Shown piece by piece: positions 12,345 through 21,923 of a DNA stretch of 64,000 nucleotides (its first letter is position 1; the number at the start of each line of letters is the position of its first letter). Below the pieces are notes generated by a model. The model was not told where the DNA came from, ran no database searches, and saw only the letters and a list, made by a program, of their open reading frames with translations. This DNA is from Ch67 sp041395845. GTDB lineage: Bacteria > Pseudomonadota > Gammaproteobacteria > Pseudomonadales > Ketobacteraceae. The stretch is taken from NCBI GenBank assembly GCA_041395845.1, contig JAWKZS010000019.1:1-64000 (forward strand), read 5' to 3'. A program made the translations under genes and the position numbers.

Positions 12345-12827
12345 ATGGAGCCTGGTACGACAATGACAATTAAACGCTTTGCCCTGTTTGGGGCTGCCCT
12401 CTCCGCCCTCCTGATCCTGTCCCCGGTGGAAGCCGCGAACAAGTTCTATAAATGGACGGATGACGCCGGCGTTGTCCACTATGGTGAGAATCCGCCCGAT
12501 CCTGCCAAGGCCCAGCGGATCAACGTAAAGACCGGCACCTCGTCCGACCAGGAAAAGGCAATCAGCGATCTGGAGGCCCAGCGGGCGAAGGCGGCTGCAG
12601 ATGCCAATGCAGCGGCCGGCAATGCCGAGAAATCACAGGTTGAGATCGAAAACGAAAAGATCAAAAAGCAGAACTGTGAGATTTACCGCCAGAATCTGGG
12701 AACATTGAAGGCCAGTGCCAGGATTCGGGAAAAGGATGACAAGGGGCAGCTGCGCTATCTGACCGATGAAGAGAAGGCGGCGAAGGAAAAAGAGGCTGAG
12801 GATTATCTGAAGCAGTTCTGCCAGTAA
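12345..12827 (+). CDS. DUF4124 domain-containing exported protein
   Basis: The 160-residue protein has a signal peptide (residues 7-32, ending in SPVEAA), then a DUF4124 domain with the signature KFYKWTDDAGVVHYGENPP. A charged, probably helical tail rich in Ala, Glu and Lys follows, including a possible coiled coil and two cysteines. DUF4124 proteins are common small periplasmic proteins of unknown role in Pseudomonas-like bacteria. The ATG at 12345 is preceded by AAAAGGAG at good spacing; a second ATG six codons on would give a more usual signal-peptide start. It converges with clpB on a shared terminator. Confidence 0.85.
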   Translation: MEPGTTMTIKRFALFGAALSALLILSPVEAANKFYKWTDDAGVVHYGENPPDPAKAQRINVKTGTSSDQEKAISDLEAQRAKAAADANAAAGNAEKSQVEIENEKIKKQNCEIYRQNLGTLKASARIREKDDKGQLRYLTDEEKAAKEKEAEDYLKQFCQ

Positions 12828-12844
12828 CGACGGCTGGCCAGACC

Positions 12845-12879
12845 AAAAGCCCCCGGCTGTAAACCGGGGGCTTTTTTGT
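12845..12879. terminator. Terminator between the DUF4124 gene and clpB
   Basis: The stem AGCCCCCGG / CCGGGGGCT with a short TGTAAA-type loop is followed by six T's on the plus strand and TTTT on the minus strand. It serves the DUF4124 gene and probably also clpB, whose stop codon is at 12879. Confidence 0.85.
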
Positions 12880-15451
12880 TACTTGCGGAACAGGATGCGA
12901 TCCCCTTCCCGCTCGGCACGGATGGTATCGCCCGGCAGGAAGCGACCTGACAGGATGTCCTGCGCCAGAGGGTTTTCGATCTCCCGCTGGATCGCGCGCT
13001 TGAGCGGACGGGCACCGTAAACCGGATCAAAGCCGGCTTCCACCAGCTTGTCCATCACCGCATCGGACAGTTCCAGGGACAGATCCCGCTCCGCCAGACG
13101 CTTGCGCAGGTTGGCCAGCTGGATGGTGGCGATACCGCGGATCTGGTCGTTGGCCAGCGGATGGAATACCACTACTTCGTCGATCCGGTTGATCAGTTCC
13201 GGGCGGAATTTGGTGGCAACGATATCCATCACGGCAGCCTTCATGCGGTCGTATTCGTCCTCACCGGTCATGGTCTGGATGATTTCAGAGCCCATGTTGG
13301 AGGTCATGACAACCACGGTGTTCTTGAAGTCCACAGTGCGGCCCTGACCGTCGGTGAGGCGGCCGTCTTCCAGTACCTGCAGCAGGATGTTGAACACGTC
13401 CGGGTGCGCCTTTTCCACTTCGTCCAGCAGGATGACGGAATACGGCTTGCGACGAACCTGTTCGGTCAGATAACCGCCCTCTTCATAACCCACATAGCCC
13501 GGCGGTGCACCAATCAGACGGGACACGGAGTGCTTTTCCATGAATTCCGACATGTCGATGCGCACCATGGCGTCTTCGGTGTCGAACAGGAAGCTGGCCA
13601 GCGCCTTGCAAAGTTCTGTTTTGCCGACGCCGGTGGGGCCGAGGAACAGGAAGGAACCGTTGGGACGATTGGGATCTGCCAGACCCGCGCGCGAACGCCG
13701 GATCGCGTTGGACACGGCGACGATGGCTTCGTGCTGGCCGACCACGCGCTGATGCAATGCGTCTTCCATGCGCAGGAGTTTGTCGCGTTCACCTTCCAGC
13801 ATTTTGGAAACCGGGATGCCGGTCCACTTGGAGACGACCTCGGCGATTTCTTCCTCGGTGACCTTGTTGCGCAGCAGCTTCATTTCCATCATCTCGGCCT
13901 GCGCCGCCATGTCGAGGCGTTTCTCCAGTTCAGGAATGCGGCCGTACTGCAGCTCGGACATGCGGGCCAGATCACCGGCACGACGGGCGTGTTCCATGTC
14001 GATGCGGGCCTGATCCAGTTCTTCCTTGATTTTCTGGCTGCCCTGCAGCGAGGCTTTTTCGGCGGTCCAGATTTCTTCCAGATCCGCATATTCGCGCTCA
14101 ATGCGATCGATGTCTTCGTTGAGTTTTTCCAGCCGTTTGCGGGAGGCTTCGTCTTCCTCTTTTTTCAGCGCTTCGCGTTCCATTTTGAGCTGGATCAGGC
14201 GACGCTCGAGGCGATCGAGTTCTTCCGGCTTGGAATCCATTTCCATGCGGATGCGGCTGGCGGCTTCGTCGATCAGGTCGATGGCCTTGTCCGGCAGCTG
14301 GCGGTCGGTGATGTAGCGATGAGACAACTTGGCGGCTTCGACGATCGCGGAGTCGGTGATGTTGACGTTGTGGTGCAGTTCGTAGCGCTCTTTCAGACCC
14401 CGCAGGATGGCGATGGTGTCTTCCACGCTTGGTTCATCCACCAGTACTTTCTGGAAGCGGCGTTCGAGGGCAGCGTCCTTTTCGATGTACTGACGATATT
14501 CGTCCAGCGTGGTGGCGCCGACGCAGTGTAGTTCACCGCGAGCCAATGCCGGCTTGAGCATATTGCCTGCATCCATGGCTCCTCTCCTTTGCCAGCGCCA
14601 ACCATGGTGTGCAATTCGTCGATGAACAGGATAATGTTGCCTTCCTGCTTGGCCAGATCATTCAGGACCGCTTTCAGGCGCTCTTCGAATTCGCCACGGT
14701 ATTTGGCACCGGCCACCAGCGCCCCCATGTCGAGTGACAGGACGCGTTTGTTTTTCAGACCTTCAGGTACTTCGCCGTTGATGATGCGCTGGGCCAGGCC
14801 TTCGACGATCGCGGTTTTGCCCACACCGGGTTCGCCGATCAGTACGGGATTGTTTTTGGTACGACGCTGCAACACCTGGATGGTGCGACGGATTTCGTCG
14901 TCGCGCCCGATCACCGGATCGAGCTTGCCGTCTTCGGCGCGCTTGGTGAGATCCAGCGTGTACTTTTCCAGTGCCTGCCGGGATTCTTCTGCATTGGCCT
15001 CTTTCACGCTTTCGCCCCCACGCACTTTTTCGATTGCCGTTTCCAGATCCTGCTTGGTCACGCCGAGTTTCTTGAAGATGCTGCCGGTGGCGCCTTTGTC
15101 ATCCACCATCGCGAGCACAACAATTTCGCTGGAAATGAATTTGTCGCCACGCTGCTGGGCCATCTTGTCGGCCAGATTGAGAATCCGACCGAGATCGTTG
15201 GACATGTGCACATCACCACTGTGATCCTGCACCTGCGGCATGCGGATCAGCTGGGCGGTGATTTCATCCCGCAACTGGCTGATGTTGACGCCGCACTGGG
15301 CCAGCAGCGGACGCACACCACCACTGGCGTCTTCCACCATGGCCGACAGCAGATGGATGGGCTCGATGAAGTTGTGATCGCGGCCGACGGCTATCGACTG
15401 GGCGTCGGAAATCGCCATCTGCAGCTTGCTGGTAAGGCGGTCGATTCGCAT
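12879..15451 (-). pseudogene. clpB: ClpB disaggregase gene interrupted by a one-base frameshift
   Basis: ClpB is the AAA+ chaperone that, with DnaK, threads aggregated proteins apart after heat stress. From 15451 down, the first frame encodes the N-domain and first AAA+ module (GEPGVGKTAIVEG) to ELHTMVGAGKGE. It then runs out of frame. The second frame resumes at AMDAGNMLKPAL and carries the coiled-coil middle domain, the second AAA+ module (GPTGVGKTELCKAL) and the end. Adding one G near 14581 (GAGGAGCC to GAGGGAGCC) restores a single 857-residue protein, the exact E. coli length. Everything else is intact, so this is either a recent mutation or a sequencing error. If real, only truncated products would be made. 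Confidence 0.85.
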
Positions 15452-15497
15452 GAAAATTCCTCGTGAACAATTCGGAGTCGATGTTGCTATTGCAACC

Positions 15498-15526
15498 TAG
15501 ATGGGGCTGCAACACGGGATTTCAAG
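15498..15526 (-). promoter_or_regulatory. Heat-shock (sigma-32) promoter of clpB
   Basis: The minus strand reads CTTGAAA (15520-15526), 13 bases, then CCCCATCTA (15498-15506). This agrees with the sigma-32 consensus CTTGAAA-N11-16-CCCCATNTA at essentially every defined position. It lies about 45 bases upstream of the clpB ATG, where a heat-shock promoter is expected. Confidence 0.9.
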
Positions 15527-15588
15527 CGACGATAGCCGGTCGGCACGGTGTGTTATTGAGCTGGATCAAATTGATGGCAGTGACCGGC

Positions 15589-16368
15589 TTATCCCTGGAC
15601 GGGCAGCCAGATCAGGGACAGCATGCGCCCGGTAACCGCCTGGCGGCGAAACGAAAAGAAGCGTTTGTCCTGGAAGGTGCAGAAATTTCCGCCCGTGACC
15701 GCCGTGATGCCGATGCGCTGGAGACGCAGCCGGGCCAGTCCGTACAGATCACATTGCCAGCGCTCGCTGGCATTGAGACGAAAACAGGCTGCGGCCGCCG
15801 GCAGATTACCGACGAAGGCATCGCGGACATCATCGCCCACTTCGAAGGCATTCTGGCCGATGGCAGGGCCCAACCACACCCGAATATCGGCAGGATCAGT
15901 GCCGAGGGTTTCCGCTGTAGCCTCCAGCACGCCTGCCGCCAGACCGCGCCAACCAGCGTGGGCCAGTGCCACTGCGTCCGCATTGGCCGTGGTGAAAAAG
16001 GCCGGCAGACAGTCGGCCGTGTGCAGGGTGCAGACCTGACCGGGGCTGCGGGTAAAGACCGCATCCCCTTCCCGCTCGATGCCATCGTCACGGGCTTCCA
16101 CGACATCGATGCCGTGCACCTGGCGGAGCCACTGGGGTTCCCGCTGCCAGCCGAAATGCGCAGCGAGCGACTGACGATTGGCCGCGACGTGCCCCGGGTC
16201 ATCCCCCACATGGTTGGCCGTATTGAAGCCATCATAGGGATGCGCGCTGAGCTGGCCGGCACGGGTGGTAACTACGGCGCGAATCCGCGTCATGGCAGTT
16301 GTGGCATCCGCCCAGTCCGGCGTCAGCCAGTGGCCCACCAGGTCATCAGTCACCCTGTTCGAGATCAT
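15589..16368 (-). CDS. pgeF: PgeF, peptidoglycan editing factor (YfiH family)
   Basis: PgeF-type proteins are multicopper-oxidase-like fold enzymes that remove wrongly inserted L-serine-containing precursors from peptidoglycan synthesis; some also act on purine nucleosides. The 259-residue protein shows the family signatures QVHGIDVV, HTADCLPAFF and HAGWRGLAAGVLEAT, which include the metal-binding His and Cys residues. It starts inside the end of rluD. The ATG at 16368 overlaps rluD by 23 bases, while a GTG at 16338 would remove the overlap and also gives a plausible N-terminus. The rluD-pgeF-clpB order matches PAO1. Confidence 0.9.
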   Translation of the reverse strand: MISNRVTDDLVGHWLTPDWADATTAMTRIRAVVTTRAGQLSAHPYDGFNTANHVGDDPGHVAANRQSLAAHFGWQREPQWLRQVHGIDVVEARDDGIEREGDAVFTRSPGQVCTLHTADCLPAFFTTANADAVALAHAGWRGLAAGVLEATAETLGTDPADIRVWLGPAIGQNAFEVGDDVRDAFVGNLPAAAACFRLNASERWQCDLYGLARLRLQRIGITAVTGGNFCTFQDKRFFSFRRQAVTGRMLSLIWLPVQG

Positions 16369-17305
16369 CCCGCAGAACCTTGAGCATGGTATTGAAGTCG
16401 TCCGGCAGGGGCGTTTCCCACTCCATGTACTCGCCGGTTTCCGGATGCATCACCCCCAGCTTGCGGGCATGCAGGGCCTGGCGCTTGAAGCCACGCAGCG
16501 CCTCGATCAGTTGGGGAGTCGCGCCCTTGGGCAGACGCAGACGCTCGCCGTACAGGGGATCACCCAGCAGCGGATAGCGGATGTGGGCCATGTGCACGCG
16601 GATCTGGTGGGTACGCCCGGTTTCCAGCTGGACCCGGATATGGGTGTGGCCGCGGAAACGTTCAAGCACCCGGTAATGGGTGACCGCAGGCTTGCCGGAA
16701 TGGGTCACCGCCTGTTTGGTTCGAACCGTCGGATGACGGCCGATGGGCTCGTCCACCTTGCCACCACCGGTCATGACACCGCAGGCGATGGCTTCGTATT
16801 CGCGAAACGCGGATTTTTCCTGCAACTGATCCACCAGCGACGTGTGCGCCTTCAGAGTCTTGGCGACGACCAGCAACCCGGTGGTGTCCTTGTCGATGCG
16901 ATGAACGATACCGGCGCGGGGCAAAGCGGCCAGGTCCGGGCAGTGGTGCAGCAGCGCATTCAGCAGGGTGCTGTCCGCATTGCCGGCACCGGGATGCACC
17001 ACCAGCCCCACCGGCTTGTTGATCACCAGCAGATGGTCGTCCTCGTAGACGATATTCAGTTCGATGGCCTGGGGCGTCCAGCTTTCATCGGCCACCAGCT
17101 CGGCCCGTAATTCCAGACGCTCGCCCCCCAGGATCTTGTCCCGGGTCTTGCGGGTGGCACCGTTCACCGTCAGATCACCGTTCTTGATCCAGGTCTGCAG
17201 GCGGGAACGGGAATAATCCGGAAACAGTTCGGCTGCTACCTGATCAAGGCGCTGACCGGCGAGGCGATCCGGCACTTCGGCCTCTAGGTTGATCTGTTGG
17301 GTCAT
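16346..17305 (-). CDS. rluD: Ribosomal large subunit pseudouridine synthase D
   Basis: RluD makes the three pseudouridines in helix 69 of 23S rRNA, which matter for subunit joining. The 319-residue protein has an N-terminal S4 RNA-binding domain (about residues 15-80, including YSRSRLQTWIKNGDLTVNG). The catalytic domain carries HRIDKDTTGLLVVAK near residue 140, which contains the catalytic aspartate. GRTHQIRVHM follows later. It is divergent from bamD with a 142-base gap, as in PAO1, and is followed by overlapping pgeF. Confidence 0.95.
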   Translation of the reverse strand: MTQQINLEAEVPDRLAGQRLDQVAAELFPDYSRSRLQTWIKNGDLTVNGATRKTRDKILGGERLELRAELVADESWTPQAIELNIVYEDDHLLVINKPVGLVVHPGAGNADSTLLNALLHHCPDLAALPRAGIVHRIDKDTTGLLVVAKTLKAHTSLVDQLQEKSAFREYEAIACGVMTGGGKVDEPIGRHPTVRTKQAVTHSGKPAVTHYRVLERFRGHTHIRVQLETGRTHQIRVHMAHIRYPLLGDPLYGERLRLPKGATPQLIEALRGFKRQALHARKLGVMHPETGEYMEWETPLPDDFNTMLKVLRDDLEQGD

Positions 17306-17393
17306 GGAACTTGCTCTTGGAACGGCGGGTCTGACAGTTTACCTGTTACGCCTCCATTCGCACAGGCCATGGTTCGCAGCGAAGGATTCCCGC

Positions 17394-17399
17394 TATAAT
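17394..17399 (+). promoter_or_regulatory. -10 box of the bamD promoter
   Basis: A perfect TATAAT lies 49 bases upstream of the bamD ATG in the rluD-bamD divergent gap. No good -35 is seen at normal spacing, so only the -10 element is marked. Confidence 0.5.
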
Positions 17400-17447
17400 G
17401 CCGGTTCGCTGTTTTTTACACGACCATTACCTACAAGAAGAGTACTG

Positions 17448-18278
17448 ATGTCCCTGATTCGTCTTTGGCTGCTGCCGTTTTTCGTAGTGATTTCCCTGCT
17501 GGGAGGCTGCGCTTCCGATCCCAAGACCCCACAACTGTCCGAGCGCCAGTTCTACCAGGAAGCCCAGGAAGCGATCGAAAGTAACAACATGGTGCTGGCG
17601 ATCGACCGCCTGCAGGGGCTGGAATCCCGCTATCCGTTCGGCCGTTACGCCGCCCAGGCCAAGCTGGATCTGATCTATGCCCATTACCGGGCGCTGGATT
17701 ATGAGGCAGCCGCAGCCGTGGCCGAGCGCTTCATCAACACCTATCCCGATCATGCCCAGCTGGATTACGCCTACTACATGAAAGGACTGGCCTCGTTCAG
17801 CGTGGACCGTGGCCTGCTGGAGCGTTTCATTCCCAGCGATTTCACCGAGCGTGACATGGGGCCCGCGCGGGAATCCTTCGAGGACTTCAACCGTCTACTA
17901 AACCGTTTCCCCAACAGTGTGTATGCCGCCGATGCCCGCCAGCGCATGGTGTACCTGCGCAATTTGATGGCCGCTTATGAATTGAAGGCAGCCGACTTCT
18001 ATATGCGTCGCGGTGCCTATGTGGCAGCGGCCAATCGCGGTCGTTATGTGGTGGAAAATTTTGATACCAGCCCGTCGGTGCCGGATGGGCTGGCCGTGAT
18101 GGCCAAGGCCTATGCAGAACTGGGTCTGGAGGATCTGAAAGCATCCACCGTTGCCGTGCTGCGCCACAACTACCCGGACCACCCTGCCCTGAACGCCAGT
18201 GGCGAACTGGACTACGAACCGGGCAAGCGCGGCAAACGTTCCATGCTCAGCGTCGTTTCTTTTGGTTTGCTGGACTGA
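17448..18278 (+). CDS. bamD: Outer-membrane assembly lipoprotein BamD
   Basis: BamD is an essential lipoprotein of the BAM complex that inserts beta-barrel proteins into the outer membrane. The 276-residue protein starts with a lipoprotein signal (hydrophobic stretch then LLGGC, cysteine about residue 20). Tetratricopeptide-like helix pairs of the YfiO/ComL type follow, for example RQFYQEAQEAIESNNMVLA, ESRYPFGRYAAQA and YYMKGLASFSVDRG. The ATG at 17448 is chosen over a frame running further upstream because it begins the signal peptide. It converges with nadE only about 24 bases beyond its stop. Confidence 0.96.
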   Translation: MSLIRLWLLPFFVVISLLGGCASDPKTPQLSERQFYQEAQEAIESNNMVLAIDRLQGLESRYPFGRYAAQAKLDLIYAHYRALDYEAAAAVAERFINTYPDHAQLDYAYYMKGLASFSVDRGLLERFIPSDFTERDMGPARESFEDFNRLLNRFPNSVYAADARQRMVYLRNLMAAYELKAADFYMRRGAYVAAANRGRYVVENFDTSPSVPDGLAVMAKAYAELGLEDLKASTVAVLRHNYPDHPALNASGELDYEPGKRGKRSMLSVVSFGLLD

Positions 18279-18302
18279 TCGGATCCGCGAAGCGCCGGCG
18301 GA

Positions 18303-19949
18303 TCATTCCCCCGCCGGCCACTTGCAGGTAATGGGATAACGACGGTCGCGGCCAAATCCGCGCGCTGTTACCCGCACCCCCACCGCCGCCTGGCGCCGCT
18401 TGTATTCATTGAGATCCACCAGCCGGATCACCTTCTGCACCACTTCGCGCTCGAATCCATCGGCAACAATCGCTTCCAGACTGTAATCCCGCTCCACATA
18501 ACGCTCCAGAATGGCATCCAGAATGTCGTAGGGCGGCAGGCTGTCCTGGTCTTTCTGATCCGGTGCCAATTCTGCGGATGGCGGACGGTCGATCACCCGC
18601 TGCGGAATGGGTGGATTGGCCGGTGTCAGCGAATTGCGGTATTCGGACAGGCGAAACACCAGGGTTTTGGGGACATCCTTGAGCACATCGAAACCGCCCG
18701 CCATGTCACCGTACAGGGTGGCGTAACCGACGGACATTTCGCTCTTGTTGCCCGTGGTCAGCACGATGAAGCGCTTCTTGTTGGACAGGGCCATCAGCAT
18801 GACGCCTCTGCAACGGGCCTGCAGGTTTTCTTCGGTAGTATCCCGGGCGGTGCCTTCGAAATCCGGCGCCAGCACTGACATGAAAGCTTCGTACATGGGT
18901 TCGATGGGGCGCACCTTGTAGCTGACGCCCAGGATATCCGCCTCAGCTTTGGCGTCTTCCAGGCTCATCTGCGAGGTATAGCGGAACGGCATCATGATGG
19001 CCTCGACACGATCGGCCCCCAGCGCATCCACCGCCACGGCAAGGGTGAGTGCGGAATCAATCCCGCCCGACAGTCCCAGTACCGCCCCCTTGAAACCGTT
19101 CTTGTTGACGTAATCCTTCACCCCCAGCACCAGAGCGCTGTAGGCACTGGCTTCGATGGTCTGATCCGGCGCGATGGATTGCACCCGCGGCACCGGCTGG
19201 CCGTTGTCCAGATCGATAAACACGGGGTAAAGATCTTCGGTGAAGGCTGGCGCGCGGAACGTCAACTCGCCCTGGACACTCACCACACAGGAACCACCGT
19301 CGAACACCAGCTCATCCTGACCGCCCACCAGATTGGCATAGACGATAGGCATGCCACCCTCGTGCACCCGCTTCTGCAGCAGGCGCACCCGCTCCTGCTC
19401 CTTGCCCAGGTGGAACGGCGAGCCGTTGATATTGAGCATCAGCCGTGCGCCCGCCGCTTTGGCCTGGGCCATGGGGCCCGCATGCCAGATGTCCTCGCAG
19501 ATCGTCAGGGCCATGGGAATGCCCTTGATATTGACCACGCAGGCGGCATTGCCCGGCTGAAAATAGCGCTTTTCGTCAAACACCTGGAAATTGGGCAATT
19601 CCTGCTTGTGGTATTCGGCAATCAGCTGGCCGTCATGCAGCACCCCGGCTGCATTGAACAGGGCATCGCCGGAGCGGCGCGGATAGCCCACCACCACGAA
19701 CAATTCCGCCGGCAATTCCTGCTGCAGCCGCTGGAGCGCCTTGTCGACCCGGATCTGGATGCTCGCGCGCAACAGCAGGTCTTCCGGCGGGTAGCCGGTC
19801 AGGGTCAACTCGGGGAACAGAATCACGTCCGCCTGGAACTGCTCACGGGCGCGACGGGCTGCCGCCAGCACCTTCGCCACATTTCCGTCGATATCCCCGA
19901 CCAGAAAGTCCAGTTGCGCTATAATGATCTGCAAATCATTGTTTTTCAT
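18303..19949 (-). CDS. nadE: Glutamine-dependent NAD+ synthetase
   Basis: NadE amidates nicotinic acid adenine dinucleotide to NAD+, the last step of NAD synthesis, using ammonia released from glutamine. The 548-residue protein is the two-domain form. An N-terminal nitrilase-like glutaminase (about residues 1-260; FPELTLTGYPPEDL with the catalytic Glu, then a Lys and the Cys in TICEDIWHA) feeds a C-terminal ATP-pyrophosphatase domain with the P-loop LGLSGGIDSALTLAVA near residue 290. It is not in an operon with its neighbours. Confidence 0.95.
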   Translation of the reverse strand: MKNNDLQIIIAQLDFLVGDIDGNVAKVLAAARRAREQFQADVILFPELTLTGYPPEDLLLRASIQIRVDKALQRLQQELPAELFVVVGYPRRSGDALFNAAGVLHDGQLIAEYHKQELPNFQVFDEKRYFQPGNAACVVNIKGIPMALTICEDIWHAGPMAQAKAAGARLMLNINGSPFHLGKEQERVRLLQKRVHEGGMPIVYANLVGGQDELVFDGGSCVVSVQGELTFRAPAFTEDLYPVFIDLDNGQPVPRVQSIAPDQTIEASAYSALVLGVKDYVNKNGFKGAVLGLSGGIDSALTLAVAVDALGADRVEAIMMPFRYTSQMSLEDAKAEADILGVSYKVRPIEPMYEAFMSVLAPDFEGTARDTTEENLQARCRGVMLMALSNKKRFIVLTTGNKSEMSVGYATLYGDMAGGFDVLKDVPKTLVFRLSEYRNSLTPANPPIPQRVIDRPPSAELAPDQKDQDSLPPYDILDAILERYVERDYSLEAIVADGFEREVVQKVIRLVDLNEYKRRQAAVGVRVTARGFGRDRRYPITCKWPAGE

Positions 19950-20055
19950 GAATATTGGATTCCGTTAACAGCCCCGCAGCCCGCGCTGCGCAAAACGGGC
20001 ATATTGTGGGGCAAATTGCCCACAGTGGCAAAGCCCGCAACTGCAGGAACCCCGC

Positions 20056-20292
20056 ATGCTGATCCGTGTCATTATCTTCATCGCCCTGGCGGCACTGTGT
20101 ATTTCGCTGTACCGCAAGTGGCAAGCCGCGAACGCCCGCAAACGCGCTGACGCGCAGGCGGCTGCCACCATGCGCAAGTGCGCCCACTGTGGCATTCATC
20201 TGCCGGAGCCCGACGCCGTCAAATCCGGCGAGCACTACTTCTGCAGCGACCAACACCGGATCGCCTACGACGAACAGCATCGCAATGACTGA
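20056..20292 (+). CDS. PP0621-family small membrane-anchored zinc-finger-like protein
   Basis: This 78-residue protein has one N-terminal membrane helix (LIRVIIFIALAALCISLY), a short basic linker and a cysteine-rich tail, CAHCGIHLPEPDAVKSG then FCSDQH, which could bind a zinc ion. It resembles the small PP0621 family that lies directly upstream of pilS in Pseudomonas. The last eight bases overlap the pilS start (ATGACTGA), so the two genes are translationally coupled. The function is unknown; a role with PilS at the membrane is only inferred from position. Confidence 0.8.
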   Translation: MLIRVIIFIALAALCISLYRKWQAANARKRADAQAAATMRKCAHCGIHLPEPDAVKSGEHYFCSDQHRIAYDEQHRND

Positions 20293-21922
20293 AAACATCC
20301 TACGCAACGGTAGCGAACAACAACCGCTGGACGCCATGCGCCAGAACGAGTGGCGCCTGTTGCAGGTGTATCTGTATTACCGGCTGCTGTTGTCACTGAG
20401 CCTGCTCGCCGCCTACTTTTTTGCCGAACGCAAAAGCGGATTGTCCGGTTCGCTGGATCAGCAACTGTATTTCGCCGCTGCCGCCACCTATTTCGTGCTG
20501 ACGGTACTGTCACTGCTGACCGCACGACTGCGCACCGGCCGGCTGGGTATCCAGATCTTCATTATCATCGTGACAGACATCCTGGCGATCGGCATTCTGG
20601 AATATGCGAACGGCCAGGCCAGCAGTAACCTCACCATTCTGCTGGTAGTGACCGTTGCCGCCGGCAGCATCCTCATGCAGGGCAAGCTTGCGATCTTTTT
20701 TGCCGCCGTCGCCACGCTGGTGGTGCTGTACAAGCAGGCCTACGGCGCCTTCCTGAAAGGTACATTTTCCCAGGATGAACTGGTCCAGAGTGCTCTGATC
20801 GGCATCGCCTGTTTCGCCACATCAATTCTGGCCCAGCAGATCGCCCGACGCCTGCGGGAAAGCGCGGAGCTGGCAGGCCAGCAGGCCAAGGATCTTGCCA
20901 ATCTGGAAGAACTCAATCACCACATCATCCAACGTATGCGCACCGGCATCGTGGTGGTCAATGGCAATAACGAAATTCTGCTGCTCAACGATGCCTGCTG
21001 GAAAATGTTCGGCATGCCGCGCATGAGCGATCACCTCAAACTCGAAAACATTTCGCCGGAACTGTCACAACAGCTGACACAATGGCGCAGCAACAACTTC
21101 GTGCGTACGCGGCCGTTCCGTGCCTCGTACACCGGGCCGGAAGTGCAGGCCAACTTCACGTCGCTGGATACTGGCGAAAGTTCCAATGCCCTGATTTTTG
21201 TTGACGACAACACCCGCATGGCCCAACAGGCCCAGCAGCTGAAACTGGCGTCGCTAGGTGGCTTGACCGCCAGTATCGCCCACGAGATCCGCAATCCGCT
21301 GGGCGCCATCAGCCATGCCTCGCAACTGTTGCAGGAATCCACCGATCTGAATAAGGGTGACGCGCGACTGGCCGAAATCATTCATCAGCATTGCGTACGC
21401 ATGAACAAGGTCATCGAAAATGTGCTGCAACTGTCCCGACGCAAAGCAGTGCAGCCGGAACTGTTCAACATGAAAGAATGGCTTTCCAGTTTCATCGACG
21501 ATTTCAAATCAACCCAGAACGAACCGGTGGACATTGATTTCCGCTGCAGCCGTTCCGATCTGACCTTTCGTATCGATCCCTCGCAAATGGGCCAGGTGTT
21601 GACTAACCTGTTCCAGAACGGCCTGCGCTACAGCGAGAAAAATACCGGCAAACGTACGCTGCAGGTGGTGGCAGATATCAACATCCAGACCGAGCAACCG
21701 ACCCTCGACATCATCGACCGCGGCCCCGGCGTAGCAAATGACGTGCGTGACAAGATTTTCGAACCTTTTTACACCTCGGAAAAAAGCGGAACCGGACTGG
21801 GACTCTACATTGCCCGGGAACTGTGCGAAGCCAATCAGGCGCGCCTGGATTATATTCCCACCAAGTCCGGCAGCTGTTTCCGGATAACTTTTTCCCACCC
21901 AGCAAGAATAGTGACCATCTGA
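20285..21922 (+). CDS. pilS: PilS, membrane sensor histidine kinase of the type IV pilus system
   Basis: PilS senses pilin level in the inner membrane and phosphorylates PilR, which controls pilin transcription with sigma-54. The 545-residue protein has about six membrane helices (residues 28-190), a PAS-like region (about 210-320), and a histidine-kinase core. The H-box SIAHEIRNPLGAISHASQLL holds the phosphorylated histidine, and the ATPase domain has N, DRGPG and GTGLGLYIARELC boxes. The ATG at 20285, overlapping the previous gene, gives MTENILRN. The frame continues upstream but without a matching domain. pilR follows one base after the stop. Confidence 0.94.
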   Translation: MTENILRNGSEQQPLDAMRQNEWRLLQVYLYYRLLLSLSLLAAYFFAERKSGLSGSLDQQLYFAAAATYFVLTVLSLLTARLRTGRLGIQIFIIIVTDILAIGILEYANGQASSNLTILLVVTVAAGSILMQGKLAIFFAAVATLVVLYKQAYGAFLKGTFSQDELVQSALIGIACFATSILAQQIARRLRESAELAGQQAKDLANLEELNHHIIQRMRTGIVVVNGNNEILLLNDACWKMFGMPRMSDHLKLENISPELSQQLTQWRSNNFVRTRPFRASYTGPEVQANFTSLDTGESSNALIFVDDNTRMAQQAQQLKLASLGGLTASIAHEIRNPLGAISHASQLLQESTDLNKGDARLAEIIHQHCVRMNKVIENVLQLSRRKAVQPELFNMKEWLSSFIDDFKSTQNEPVDIDFRCSRSDLTFRIDPSQMGQVLTNLFQNGLRYSEKNTGKRTLQVVADINIQTEQPTLDIIDRGPGVANDVRDKIFEPFYTSEKSGTGLGLYIARELCEANQARLDYIPTKSGSCFRITFSHPARIVTI

Positions 21923-21923
21923 T

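Noticed and set aside
14576..14590. Programmed ribosomal frameshift in clpB
   Set aside because: No slippery heptamer or downstream structure is apparent, and ClpB is not known to use frameshifting. A missing base explains the data better.
18279..18304. Inverted repeat GATCCGC/GCGGATC between bamD and nadE as a terminator
   Set aside because: No T-run follows on either strand, and one arm overlaps the nadE stop.
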